Assembly (NCBI GenBank): GCA_035048485.1
Contig: CM068589.1
Coordinates: 3,970,501-4,034,500, forward strand
Direction of reading: 5' to 3'
Length of the DNA stretch: 64,000 bases
DNA from: Pteria penguin
Taxonomy: Eukaryota > Mollusca > Bivalvia > Pterioida > Pteriidae
The notes under the pieces were generated by a model. The model saw only the letters and a program-made list of their open reading frames with translations, was not told where the DNA came from and searched no databases. The translations under genes and the position numbers were made by a program. Positions 34,674 through 46,439 of the stretch are shown here, piece by piece; position 1 is the stretch's first letter, and each line of letters begins with the position of its first letter.

Positions 34674-35736
34674 AATTGGGATAGATTCAGTTGATGTCTT
34701 CGTTTATATTAATATTATAAAAGTTACCATTAACAGTGGATTTAATGGTGGATTTGCAAGAGATGTGATGGCAGGTAAGACATCTCTTAGCATTGCACAT
34801 ATAAATATTAGAATATGCGCTGTGTATGAATTTTGAAATTATTTTGGATTGATTATAAGGATAATTATATTTTAGGGGAAAAAACTAACTTAAAGTAGTG
34901 CTCAAGGCACCTTTTACGTTTTCTGTGTATATTTTGTTCAGGTTTACATTCTGCTTTAATTCTAAAAGCTTTTAGTGAGATTTTGTGTTTCATATTTTTT
35001 CATTTCACTCCGGCATTTCCTCACGAGGACGAGCACAGCACTGCAAGGCATGATTACACATAGTCATGGCATGCAGCCCTCAACAGCATTTATTTAACTT
35101 CAGTTTATTCTGCTTGCAATTAGCTTGTCCATGTTTCTTCGGTTAATCCGTGATCTGGACCACTTTCAGTCATGAGACACAATAGAAACATCTAAATCGA
35201 CAGCACCAACTGTGTGTTTTCATTTTATAATTTGTTTGTTTTTTTGCGGGAAATTTCGTATGGTACATAGCCAAATTCGAACCCGACTCGATGTCACCGG
35301 ACTCTGTTTGCAGATTTTAATTTTAGAGAAGACAGGAGTATTTGTGGCATCTTAATGTAACCGTTGCACAACAACAACAGGGTTCAGTCATAATGAACCT
35401 CAAATCCGAAATTAAAGTTATCATTTCTAAAAAGAAAAAAAGTTTCATTCTCTCAGCGGTGTTTAGTTATTCATGGTACACCAGGATGTACTGGTACTCC
35501 ATGTCATAGTCTCGTTACTGCACAATGAAAGGGAAATCGAATCAAAATCGGAAACGCTAGAAATAATACACTCAAATTAATGTAAAATTTCCTCGTTTCA
35601 ATTCAGCAAAGAAAGAACAAAATATTCCATTACAATAAGAAAATGTGTTTCGATGTGCGTTGCTTTGCATGTGTTAACGGAATTTATCTTGTTTGTGTTT
35701 TGATAAAGGATTCTTTTGTTTTCTCATGTCCGACAG
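34674..35736. other. upstream of gene B exon 1; nothing recognised
   Basis: Signal-peptide and start exons of gene B would be expected here or further upstream. I see no convincing ATG-plus-hydrophobic exon with a phase-1 donor. Confidence 0.45.
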
Positions 35737-35865
35737 ATGAATATTTATGGCTTGAGAGAAGTTTTGTATATAACTGCGCGGTCCCGTTATCCTACCACTG
35801 CATACTGACATATTATGGTAAAGTAGAGGAACTTTGTTTGAAGGAATGGGCAATAAAAACAAAAC
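35737..35865 (+). CDS. gene B exon 1 seen (Cys module)
   Basis: 129 nt, phase 1 in and out. The acceptor is ttctcatgtccgacag and the donor gtaaga. It encodes EYLWLERSFVYNC, YHCILTYYGKVEELC and IKTK. The start at 35737 is chosen because every module exon of these genes begins cag|AT in phase 1. The upstream in-frame SCPTD could also be coding if an earlier acceptor is used. Confidence 0.6.
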
Positions 35866-38800
35866 GTAAGAGTTTATTTCACTATCAATTTGATCAAGAG
35901 AGCTAGAGTTGTAAATGTTTTAGCTAGATTTACGAGAAATTCTATAAGGATTCCACTATGTAATTATTTGGTTAACTGGTATGTCAAATTGTGAGAAAGA
36001 AGAAATGAGAGCTAACCACAGACGTTCTGCACTTAATGCACATGCTCACACTTCCCAAGTTGCAATGTCGGCTGTGACGAAATGCAGCTTAGAAGTTCTT
36101 TAACGTCAATATCCTACCTATTTATCCCCACCTGAACTCAATTTGTTCCCAGACCTAAAATCGTACATACGTGGTAAGAATTGTGGAACAAATGAGGGTG
36201 TCAGGGATGCTGTATACGACTAATTTCGGGACCAGAATGAAGCATTGTATTTTGAAAAAATTCAGAAACTGGAACAGAAATGGAGAAAGTGCATGAGATG
36301 AGGAGAAATTATGTAAAACATAATGACAATTCTTTTAATTTATGGTTCACATAGAACCGACAACATTGGATTATGTATCGTATAGTTTTTAACGAGTGTT
36401 TCTGGGAAGCAGGAGATCATTACTCACCCGGCGTCTGATCTCATACCACTTTTAGGGATCGCTTATGATTCTTGGTACATGTTCTTTGGATTGTTTTATA
36501 TTTTCTATTGTTGCTGATGTTGTATACCTCTCGGTTTGTTATGGGTAAATTACACGTCTTAAACGAATATACAGAGCATCATATCAAAAGTCCTTAAATT
36601 GTTCTTCCTTAGATAAAAAAAGGATCGACAAAAGAATCGATTATCAAATTACCACACCATTCATATAATATTTAATATAGTATTGTGCAACAGGTACAAT
36701 TTCAGTACTATCTTTTCTATAACTGTTTTTGGATATAATTACATACACCTGTATATTAAAAGGGAATGCAAGGAACAAAGTACTATTTCTGTTAAAATAA
36801 AGGTGACTTATACATTATCGATTTCAGTAAAACGTCTCAACAAAAGAATTTAAAATATGATAAATGGAATGAAGCTATTGACAAATGCTGATTGGAAAGT
36901 ATGATAAATATAGGTTGTTTATAGTCATCAAAAACTTCGACCTCGACGTTTTAATCTAACATCTCTGAACGGAAAGTATTGAACAAGTTACTAGTATCGA
37001 GTGACGACTGTCATTTCCATTTCATCGTCCTAAGTTGGTACCACAATACAATCAAATAGTTTTGGGATGCATTTTTGCTGTTGTTTGTTTGCTCCACCGT
37101 GAGAAGTATCTAAATCTCAGTCTTCACGTTTTAGTCCTAAGAATGGCAAAAGAGACAGTGGTTACAAGTTTAAAATGACTGTTTATAACTGTACAGAACA
37201 AAACGTTTACACAAAATAAAGAAAATGCGAAGTGTAGGTATTTCCAAACACTCAAAATGAAGAATTCTGGAGGAATTCTGCATGTGAAAAATGAGTTTCA
37301 GTAAATAAAAGCATTTTCTAAGTGGAATCTCAATAGTAAGTTATATATTTTTTTCATTGCTCTGAAGCATACTTTTCAGATTGCCCTATTTTTGATATCA
37401 ACAATACATCTTACTTAGAGTGGAATTGCAGACATAATGTCCCATGGAATAATACTATATGTGAGGACTCATTACTTCCGAAGAAGTCTTACTTGTCAAA
37501 CGAACTATACAAGTGTAAGTTTATTGTACTTGATAAATAGAAAATGCCATCAGTTTATGCGATAATAATGCATTAAATGGTATGACATAATGTTTCTCTT
37601 ATTTCAATTATTACAACAACTATTATAACGACACTGAATGAAATACAAAATAACCATTTTTTGTATACATTCATGTGTTATTATTTTCTTACGGACGGTA
37701 TTTAGTTTTCTTATTCGATAAGGACGCTTCCCTTGTTAATAAAATACAGTGAGGTGCAGTCCTAACATAACATTATGTTCACGTGGCCTTAACGTGAAGT
37801 TTGCTTTCCTCGTGCGCTCAGGACTGCTGAGCACACGCGTTTGCGTTAACGCAGATTTCCACATGAACTTAATTTCGAGACTGCGTGAACGCGATTGACT
37901 GCCGCGTTAACGCGCTTGACTGCTGCGTTAACGTGTTTGACAGCCACGTTCGCTTGCTTACAACTTAAAACTTTATTAACACGTTCATAGAGAAGGATAT
38001 GAAGGAGAATAGATATATACCTTGTGTATTTGAATATAAAAACACATTAATGTGTAAGTAAAATATTTAGAATTGAATAAAACCCTTCAGAGGATATTTT
38101 TTAAAATATTGAACGCAATTTCCTAACATTGACTTTAATCAAATTTATTCTTAATTTAAGAAAAAAAAAATAATAATAATAATAATTATAATAATGAAAT
38201 AAAAATTAATAAAGATAATAATAATGATGATAATTATTGTATTCATGAATGATTGAAAACAGCCTTATTAGAAATAATAAAAATAAATACATAAATAAGA
38301 AACACATGTAAATAAATTAGATATAAATGAATCAACAAATAAGAAATAGATGCATGAACTAATTAAAGATAAATAATTACATGAAATTAGAAAGTAATCA
38401 TGCCAGTATAAACTGACGACGTTTTTTCATAAAATACCTTATTGCATGTTTACGCGATAATTTTCTTTGTTGTATTACATATAAAATCCTTAACGCAGGG
38501 TGTCATTTTAACATAACATTTAAAACACGTTTTTATAGCGACATTCGCGGTAATTTATTTAGATGCATTTTTTCTCCATCCGTACTGCATAGAGAATTAG
38601 AAATGTGAATGTGCGACTGGACCGAGCGCACGCGGGAATAAATCGCGTTAACGCGAATTCTCTCCCGCGTTAACGCGAGGAGCGCACGCGCGTCCGGTCG
38701 AGCAGTCCTAGCACGTGTGCTAAAGCAGTCCTCGTCACCGCTTTTCGCGTTAACGTGCATGTTATGTTAGGACTGCACCCATCTGTAGGAAGACACATTT

Positions 38801-41800
38801 CTGTTATTCCATATGCATGTAGGCATTTATTCCCGTAAAATTTATACATATATTTTTGCAGATCCAGTTTGCTTTCTGGGACAAAACATCGAGAAGACGA
38901 TAGTGGGGTAAGTTTGACATGCACATTGATATTTTCGTATTTTAATTCATTTTTACTTGTTCAAGAAATTGGAAATGTTGGGGGAAAATGTCTGAGTTAG
39001 CGTAGACTTCTACTTGAACACATTATCAAAATTGCGTCGACGCCCTTGAGTTCCTGGTTTGCCTATAGCTTCACAATACATATCTAGAAGAACTTGGAGG
39101 GAGATGAATACATATATAACACATGTCTAGAAATATATATATATATATGTATATTTATAATGAAGGAATATCATTGCCAGTTGTGAAATAAGTTTCAAAA
39201 TACCCAATGCAATATTCGAGCATCGAATACAATCGAAAAAGAGCAATGTGGAAAAAGAAGTAAATTACTTGATAGCTTTAACTATAAAACCTGTCATTGT
39301 ATATTTATGTGTCAATTTCATTCTGTATATTACTACTTCGGTTGCATATTACAATTACATGAAATTCAAGTACATGACGATGTTCTCTTTTTTGAAGTGA
39401 TTAATTGATTGATTTTTGTTTAACGTCACACCACGAATATTTCACGTATATGATGACGGCATCTGCCTGATGCGGGGCAAACATGTACAAATTTTTACCT
39501 TTGCAACGGACGCACCCGAAGCAGTGAGGGATCTTTAACGTGCCATACATACCACGACACGTAGCCTCGGTTTTTCCAGTCTCATCCGAAAGACAGGACA
39601 CTGGCATGACCAGAGCGGGACTCGAACCCCGGCCTCCTGATCAGAAGTCCAGCACGATACCAGTCTTTTTGGAAGATCTGTACCACGGCATCGAAAGAAC
39701 GAGCAGCTGGACCAAGCGTACATGCACATAAATAGCATGAACACATACATTTAGCAAAATTAACGAGAAGAGAGCATATGTGCCCAGCGGAGTAATCTCG
39801 CCCATGTGTAAGAGCAGTTCTTGCGACCACTTGTCACACAAGCATGGATTTCGTATTAGAACGGATGCCATATATATACCTGTATACATTGTGCACACCA
39901 GATGTCAAGGAACCGATATTTAAATTTCAGACACCGCACATGCCCCGACCCGACAAATTTCTTTATCTGATCTCACAATTATACCACAAAGCGATTATAA
40001 CTAAAATGAATTAATCAATCTCTCCTCAATTTTACACCTAATTTATTAGCACAGATCAGGGATAGCCAACATTACGTCAGTCAATTATCAATCAATCAAT
40101 TAATCGATCACAAGTAACTATAATAAACTGAAGTAGAAGAATGCTATTCAGACATTTACAAGTTTCCCAGATGCAATACTTTTTTGTTAAGAATATTTTC
40201 ATACAGTTGAGGATGAATATCTTAATACACTTAAGGATGCATATTTTCAATGTAGATTTATGTGTAAAATATAAGTTAAACACTTAATACTACAAAATTA
40301 TGAGAACTTTGTTATAGAGAGGGAGGGGTAATATATATTAATAAGTTGAATTAAAAATAAAAGAAGAATGGGAAGGAAGTACGTGATCATACACTACAGC
40401 AAGATAGATAAAGTCCAACCAGGATATGAAAGCGTGATAAACGAAAAAAAAATAACACAACCCCCCCCCCCCCCAAATAAAAACCAAACCAAAACAAAAC
40501 AAAACAAAAAAACCTAGAGCTATATTACTTTGGGACTATTAAGGCAAACACTAATAAGCAGTATCTACACAGTGCACACTGTTGTTATCTCCTAAGAAGA
40601 TTATATTTTGTGTTATTGTTGTACAAGTGAAGTAATATACATGTAATTCAACTTTTTAAAATGAGCAAACAGCAAATTAATGTCTGACAGAAGGATACAT
40701 GTATATTGCGATGCCATATTCTAACTTCAGGGCCAATGACACAGATCCATTTAACACGACTCAAGTTGTCACAACTCTCGGACAAAGCTTGGTACAAGAC
40801 ACAACCGAGACGGGATTCGGTAATGTTTACAATAAATCCACTTTACATTAATGACATTTATTGCATTAAAAACGTGGAATGCTACCTGTATGTTTTCTTT
40901 ACTTACTCTTAAAAATGAGATATGATTCTTAAGTTAAAACGAATAAGTATCGAACGGTAAACCATATCTTATATTAAATGGAATAAAAGGACAATGTCGT
41001 GTAGTGTCATATTCAGACAAATGCGAACCCCAATAAAATCAAGGTGAGACCAGGTGCCCATGAGGAGTAATGATACCCTGCTTTCATGCAACACCCGTCG
41101 CAAACGTCTTGCGACAACTATTCAGGTTGAAGAAGTAAATGCATCAATATACACGTATGAACACATGAGGGACCCAAGAACACGAAGTCAAAGTTTCCTA
41201 TTCAAGGCATGAAATGTCGTTTAACTGAAATTCCGGCGTCGGACACGCACATGAACAATATATGTATATATACATATTATGTCAATCAAGTTAAATCAAA
41301 AAGTTAAGATGGTTAGTTTGTATGGTCAGGTCCCAAGATATCGGTTAACATTCTTGACAGAGGATTCTGAAATTGCGCTAGGTCCCTATATCGAACTAAG
41401 AACTTCTTCAACGACAAATTAGGCATCCATGGTCCATACTATATATTCTCCTTAATATCTAAGATGTACACTGTACTGTTGAAGCCCCTTGAATACAAAT
41501 GCATCTGTTAAGTAATCGGTTGGACTCCTTTTTCCCATTCACTGTAAGCTATTATATTCAAAATTTCGCTTTACTCCATGCTTTACGTTCACTGATTCTT
41601 TCTCCGAAATATATGGTCTTTACTGTAAAAAGCCGGCGTGACCTAGTGGTATCGCGTCGGACTCCTGATCGGGAGGCCAGGGTTCGAGTCCCGCTCTGGT
41701 CATGCCTGTGTTCTGTCTTTCGGATGAGACAGTAAAAACCGAGGCCCCGTGTCGTGTTATGCATGGCACGTTAAAAATCCCTCACTTCTTCGGGTGGGTC

Positions 41801-42765
41801 CGTTGCAAAGATCAAAATTTCTTTGCCCCGTATCAGGCAGATGCCGTCACTATATACGTAAAATATTCGTGGTGGGACGTAAAACAAACATCAATCTTTA
41901 CTGTAAATTCTGTCGGCTATTTTATTGTGGACTTAGAATTCTTTATACAGTAGTGGAGAGTTTCACTGATGTTTAATTTCAACGGTATTTTGAATATGCT
42001 ATTCATCAAGTTTTCTACACAGATAAAATTTAGAGTTTTAAAATACAATCTCAAATGTTTTTTCATTACTTCCCATTCTTATTTTGAGGAACAAACGTGA
42101 AATATACCCAATACTAATGATATCAATAACAATAATAAAAATAACAACCACAACAACAACAACAACAATAACAATAAAAATAATAATAACAATGATAATG
42201 AGGATGGTGATCAGTAGTAGCACTAAATTGGTACATAGTTTTTGGAATTTAAAACACTCTTTATTTTCATGTACATGTACCTTATTCTCTAAAATCCTTT
42301 TGTTGTAGACACAAGAGAAGAAATAGAATACTTAATTATCATCACAACTGCTATTGGTAAAGAATAGAACGATTTCAATAGGCCAGATCAGTTTTTAGTC
42401 TTTTCAAATATTTGTACATCATCTTTTCAAATTCTTTACGGTATCAAAAATGAGAATTACAAATGCCCGTTACAGACGAAATGTTTGAAAATGATAAAAG
42501 TTTGTAGCAAAACTATGGTGTTACAAGCAAGGTGACAGACAACAGGAAATAACATCAATTTTGGCCTATTGAAAGCTATATGTAACATAAAGTGATCACA
42601 ATGCGAATTATGTTTCATTATATCCATCAAACTGAATTTAATTTCTCACTTGTACCTTCATACTTATACTTTGTTATATGGTCATTCATGCAGTATCTTT
42701 TCTGTATGATTTTAACAATTATGGCCGTTCAACTAAAAACATTCCTTTCTGTTTTTGTGACACTA

Positions 42766-42839
<74 letters not shown>

Positions 42840-44670
42840 GTTGTGTTACAACTGCAGTACATAATTGCACATGCAAGAGTCGCATAGCACGAGTCACTTC
42901 CGCTTTCCACGTTTTGGGTTTTATATGCCTTGCAAATGATATTGCCTCGTAAGATCAAATTAACAGAAAATTAAGTTGAAAAAATTAAAAGAAATGAAAG
43001 TGTTTATGGTACAAAACCACGTAGTACAAAGTCTGATTTATACGAAGTATGTTTTTCAGTGACAGCTTGTGATTATTTCTAAAACCTAAGGAGTATTTCC
43101 CTAATGCATAACTTAGATGGGTTCTCGGGCTTTTACTTCTAGATCAATTTTGTAATTTCTTTATTTTTTTCTAAAAAAGTATACTTTGGATTTGCACGTT
43201 TTCCACCTTGAGCATCAATTAAATATACATATGGTGCACTAAACATAACCATGCCAGAGGAAGATGCATAAATCTGTACTTTACAGACTGATAGGACATA
43301 GTCTACTTCAGTTATAAATTATATATCAGGAAGCGGACAATCCCCAGCTAGAGAGTCAAAATGAGATTTTATGCAATCGGTATGTCCTATATGAAAATGG
43401 TGGGGAAATACGTTTCTAATATCTGCAATAATATCTTTTTGTAGTTACCTGCGTAACTACCTGCCTAAGTATCGCATTGTCTTTAATCATCTCTGTCTTC
43501 TACCGTTGTCACAGAGAGAGGTAAGCGCTCGTTATATTAATATACTAGTAATTGCTTTCTTTTACTGGTGTTTTTTTTTTAATGTTTTCCTTCGTTTTTG
43601 TAAATAAAGGTGGAACCGAATAACCATATACATTGAATGTGTTTGAATTACAAATTTAAGTATATGTATCTGTTAAAATTGTCGAAGCTAAGACGAAACC
43701 TATTAATGTAAACAACTGATATGGATAAATCATCTGTGACATTTGTTAATACACAAGCTCGTCACATGTCTTCACAGGAATTTTATTTCGTACGTGACAA
43801 TGCACGGGCATGTCATGTAATGGACTGCAGTAAATGATATATCAAACAATGAACAGTAGTGTCTTCTATAAGTTACAACACGTTAGAAACAGGAACCATT
43901 CTGAAAACCTTAGAGAAAGCTAGAGTGATCAAAGGTCCTATACCAAGAAACATCTTCTGAAGACCGACCATAATCCCCCATGATGCAACAGGCTTTAATA
44001 CTCCTTAATTTAAATGTTCCTGAAATCAAATGCAGCTGATAACAAGAAAGATAACTCTAATTTATTTTATCTTTTCACAGAAAGGCTTATGTTTAAAGGT
44101 TTTGATTATAAAAAAAATCCCCAAAACTATAAATCAGTCATTTTACAGACTTTCTAGGAGTTTGGCATACGTATAAAACAATCATTTCATGAATTTTGTC
44201 CAATATCGCGATTAATCAGCGTTAGATACCTACCGAGGGTCTCCAGTTTATAAGTCTTGGCTTGTGTAGGCTATAACAATCTTTCAAATACTTTTTTAGT
44301 ATAGAATATATTAATAAGTGTATTTTCCAGAGGCAAGGATAGGAGCTGTAACTACATAGAGCAATCGTTAAATGTTGACAGGATGAATGAAAATAAGGGA
44401 AATTATGAAAATGTCTACGAAGAAATCATTGATCATGATTCTTCTGTACGTATCACTAATGTAAGTATTGAGGATGCAGGGTCATACAATGTGAGCCCCG
44501 AGGATCACGATACCAATGAGAATAAAGAACCTGTCAATGAAAACAAGTGTGGGAAAAAGGAAAACGGACAATACGATGAAGATACTGGAAACAAAAATGG
44601 GAATGAGACTACCTGGTTATGCAATGGAGACATAGACACAAAAGATGAGAGGGAGAATAACGGACGTTGA
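35737..44670 (+). CDS. gene B: putative single-pass receptor-like membrane protein (seven exons seen)
   Basis: A paralogue of gene A. Exons are 35737-35865, 37380-37514, 38862-38907, 40731-40819, 42309-42356, 43445-43520 and 44331-44670, all GT-AG. The frame is open across all joins for 286 codons to TGA. Exon 1 adds a Cys module absent from gene A (YNCAVP, YHCILTYYGK, EELCLKEW). Exons 2-3 share four Cys with gene A and have NNTS and NNTI glycosylation sites. Exon 4 is a Thr-rich stalk, exons 5-6 a transmembrane helix (YLIIITTAIG, then VTCVTTCLSIALSLIISVFY) ending in basic RCHRER, and exon 7 a 112-residue acidic tail with NYENVYEEI. The tail suggests tyrosine-phosphorylation signalling, by inference. 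Introns contain a mariner relic, the 1.04-kb palindrome element, SINEs and a GT repeat. The first exon with signal peptide was not found. The family is unknown to me. Confidence 0.8.
36025..36303 (+). pseudogene. mariner transposase C-terminal relic in gene B intron
   Basis: In one frame with two stops it reads AHTSQVAMSAVTKCSLEVL, then LNLFPDLKSYIRGKN, NEGVRDAVYD and YFEKIQKLEQKWRKCMR. This matches the end of mariner transposases: the HTS/VAM helix, LFP.LK..LRG and W.KC. The block corresponding to YSPDLAPSD is mutated. Only the C-terminal third is left and no terminal repeats were seen. Confidence 0.82.
37380..37514 (+). CDS. gene B exon 2 (Cys module)
   Basis: 135 nt, phase 1 in and out, acceptor catacttttcag, donor gtaagt. 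It encodes CPIFDINNTSYLEWNC, then NNTICEDSLLPKKSYLS and NELYK. The gene A equivalent is 10196-10339. Confidence 0.82.
37747..38785. mobile_element. non-autonomous DNA element with GTTAAC palindromes, copy 2
   Basis: A 1039-bp copy of the element at 22059-23108, in the same orientation and also bounded by TA. The ends are cagtgaggtgcagtcctaac and, on the right, gttaggactgcacccatctg. Palindromes are denser than in copy 1 (for example cgcgttaacgcg near 38641 and 38665). It sits in the intron between gene B exons 2 and 3. There is no ORF of its own; the short Arg-rich ORFs in the GC zones are by-products. Confidence 0.9.
38862..38907 (+). CDS. gene B exon 3 (46 nt)
   Basis: Acceptor tatatttttgcag, donor gtaagt, phase 1 in and phase 2 out. 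It encodes PVCFLGQNIEKTIV. Length and phase are identical to the gene A exon at 10918. Confidence 0.82.
39405..39665 (-). mobile_element. full-length tRNA-derived SINE, minus orientation
   Basis: On the minus strand the head has ggtatcgtgctggacttctg and ggggttcgagtcccgctc (B box). The common body tgtctttcggatgagactgg follows, then caggcagatgccgtcatcat and a tail gtggtgtgacgttaaac. It lies in a gene B intron. Confidence 0.85.
40461..40474 (+). repeat. C14 homopolymer
   Basis: A run of 14 C between A-rich stretches (aaaacaaaac repeats follow). Confidence 0.95.
40731..40819 (+). CDS. gene B exon 4 (stalk)
   Basis: 89 nt, phase 2 in and phase 1 out, acceptor attctaacttcag, donor gtaatg. It encodes ANDTDPFNTTQVVTTLGQ and DTTETGF, a Thr-rich, glycosylatable stalk without Cys. 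Confidence 0.72.
41025..41110. repeat. dispersed repeat, GTGAGACCAGGTGCCC family
   Basis: aaggtgagaccaggtgccca, then aacacccgtcgcaaac, matches 15830, 30530 and 47455. It lies in a gene B intron. Confidence 0.65.
41203..41357. repeat. dispersed repeat, inverted copy of 19798-19966
   Basis: gaaattccggcgtcggacac through ggtcaggtcccaagatatcg is the reverse complement of the copy at 19798. Confidence 0.75.
41630..41897 (+). mobile_element. full-length tRNA-derived SINE, plus orientation
   Basis: The head is gccggcgtgacctagtggta (A box) and cagggttcgagtcccgctct (B box). The body has ctgtctttcggatgagacag, gtgtcgtgttatgcatggca and caggcagatgccgtcactat. The end is gtgggacgtaaaacaaacat. It is the best-preserved copy in the window and lies in a gene B intron. 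Confidence 0.88.
42309..42356 (+). CDS. gene B exon 5 (outer half of TM helix)
   Basis: 48 nt, acceptor tccttttgttgtag, donor gtaaag. It encodes DTREEIEYLIIITTAIG. It has the same length and phase as gene A exon 14520-14567. Here the donor is not followed by a minisatellite. Confidence 0.8.
42769..42837 (+). repeat. (GT)n microsatellite
   Basis: About 34 GT units in a gene B intron. CVCVCV and HTHTHT ORFs across it are artefacts. Confidence 0.96.
43445..43520 (+). CDS. gene B exon 6 (inner half of TM helix)
   Basis: 76 nt, acceptor atatctttttgtag, donor gtaagc, phase 1 in and phase 2 out. It encodes VTCVTTCLSIALSLIISVFY and RCHRER. Confidence 0.8.
44331..44670 (+). CDS. gene B last exon, cytoplasmic tail
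   Basis: 340 nt from acceptor tgtattttccag to TGA at 44668-44670. It encodes an Asn/Glu/Asp/Lys-rich tail with CNYIEQ, NYENVYEEIIDH, GSYNVSPED and GQYDED. YENV and YEEI are four residues apart in the pattern of SH2-domain ligands. The second half is low-complexity (NENK, NGNE). Confidence 0.8.
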
Positions 44671-45161
44671 GATGAAAGCAATGACGTCAACTATTGGATT
44701 GCGGAGGAACGACCATACGACAAATACATTGATGTCAATGGATAACAAACCATGTAAATAATATATTAAGGACAGAATTGAAATTGAGAATAACAGGCTT
44801 GTGATAGATAGACGATCAATTATCTAAAACGACGTATGATATTGGAGAATGCAATACCGTATGCACAGCTGTGTAGACACATGTCATGACCAGATATCAA
44901 ATTATTACATTTTTTTTACTTCTATGATTTACATATTCAGTTGATTTATTATTGGAAAATAATGTTCGTAAGAATATTGTTACTTCTTCTTCCTGCAATA
45001 TATAAAGACCGAACTTTGGAGACAATTAACATTGCGACTGCTTTTGTTCATATTACCATATGGTGAAGATGATGACTTGCGTGTTAGATACCTATAACGA
45101 TACGCCAAGATGTCACGGTGTTTATGATTTGTTTAATATATGTACATGTATTAAAAAAGTA

Positions 45162-45167
45162 AATAAA
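45162..45167 (+). promoter_or_regulatory. candidate polyadenylation signal of gene B
   Basis: AATAAA lies about 490 bp after the gene B stop and just before the mariner insertion at 45227. Confidence 0.45.
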
Positions 45168-45226
45168 ATGTATTGTGTATAATTAAAATCTGTTCTTCAT
45201 TAATATGCTTCGATGGCTGACTGATA

Positions 45227-46134
45227 TGTTGTGAGCCTGATATTGAAGGATTTGATTGTTATCAGACATATTGCATTATTTTTCAACATTCCCCTTCAGT
45301 ATCTATACACCTTTGTCAGTGGTGCTTATGGGCGTTAATGCCACTTTTAAAGAGGTCCTTTTCTTGGCTGCTCAGAAAGTCATTCACTACATGTATGATG
45401 TCATCATTGGACTGAAAGTTGGTGCCGGAAATACCTGTTTTCAGTTTTGGAAATATATGCGCCTGGGTGCTTTCATAGTTTCGATTGGTGTTTGGCCTCT
45501 GGGGTAAAATGATGGACCCACGTTTCATCCATAGAGATATATCTATGAAGGAAGTTGGCAGGATCTTCCTTAAAAAGGTTAAAATTAGCCCGCGATAATG
45601 ACCGCCTGGTGTGCCTCTGATCAACTGTCAGAAATCTTGGTACCCAAAGGGCCGACATCTTTCTCATTGCAAGATCCTCCGTCAGATCGGAGTGTACTTT
45701 TTTTCTGTAAAATGTCAACTGTACTGGCTATATATTTTTCTGTAACTCGTCTGTCAACCATAGCAATATCATGGACTTAGATGACAATTTTTGGGGTTAC
45801 CAGAGTGACAGGCCTTCCAGAACGGGGGTCATCCTCAAGACTATGTCTACCGTGCTTAAATTCCGCTACCCATCTTTTCACTATAGTATATGAAGGGACA
45901 TCTATCCCTAGTGTTGCTACCATATCATTATGGATATCCTTAGGAGTTAAACCTTTTTATGCAAATATTGGATGACAGGTCTTTCACCGATTTTGCAAAA
46001 GCCACTTACCTTGTTTACTTTAGAGTGCTACCAAATGAGACCAGTTCTTGGGTACACGGCCTTATATATTCAGAGAATAGTAGGACTTAGAAAGAACATC
46101 CTTGCGTACCCCCTTCAATATTAGGCTCACCAAA
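45227..46134 (-). mobile_element. mariner transposon with internal deletion
   Basis: The ends are inverted repeats, gtgagcctgatattgaagg at the left and, reverse-complemented, gtgagcctaatattgaagg at the right. Both are flanked by TA, the mariner target site. At 908 bp it is shorter than the usual mariner length of about 1.3 kb, the missing part being the middle of the transposase. The element lies immediately downstream of gene B in opposite orientation. Confidence 0.88.
45316..46000 (-). pseudogene. mariner transposase, frameshifted and deleted
   Basis: On the minus strand it reads IGERPVIQYLHKK, then after a one-base slip GLTPKDIHNDMVATLG, VKRWVAEF and LEDDPRSGRPVT (the DNA-binding half). 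A stop follows, then MRKMSALWVPRFLT and SMDETWVHHF (first catalytic Asp). After PEAKHQSK the frame changes and jumps to HIFPKLKTGISGTNF and VVNDFLSSQ. About 115 residues with the second and third catalytic acids are absent, so it cannot be active. Confidence 0.88.
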
Positions 46135-46439
46135 TATCAATTAGCCCGCGTATATTTATTCCTAAATTTAAATTCTGTATTTCAGCGCATTCGTCAACGG
46201 TTCAATTGACCTCTTCCAAAACACCGCACGTTGCCTTATGGGACAGTTTTCGGTCATGCGTAGCACGAGTGTAAACACCGCTAAATTTAAATATTGACAC
46301 ACTCAGCACATGGTATGATGACTACAAGCAACCAAAAAATTTCTCAGCAAAACAGCAAACAAAACAGGCTATCCTGTTAGAGAGACCTTAAATATACATA
46401 TAAGTAAATTACTATTTAAAATTGAAAAGTGGGGTCAAT
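46135..46439. other. no gene recognised
   Basis: Short flank between the mariner and the next Penelope-like remnant; nothing coding was seen. Confidence 0.4.

Noticed and set aside
41630..41710. Possible functional tRNA gene
   Set aside because: It has A and B boxes, but it is the head of a SINE with the body attached, and the cloverleaf could not be completed.
42592..42958. ORFs across the GT microsatellite
   Set aside because: CV and HT dipeptide repeats in a gene B intron.
45781..45975. Plus-strand ORF over the mariner
   Set aside because: Shadow of the minus-strand transposase, whose DNA-binding motifs are clear.
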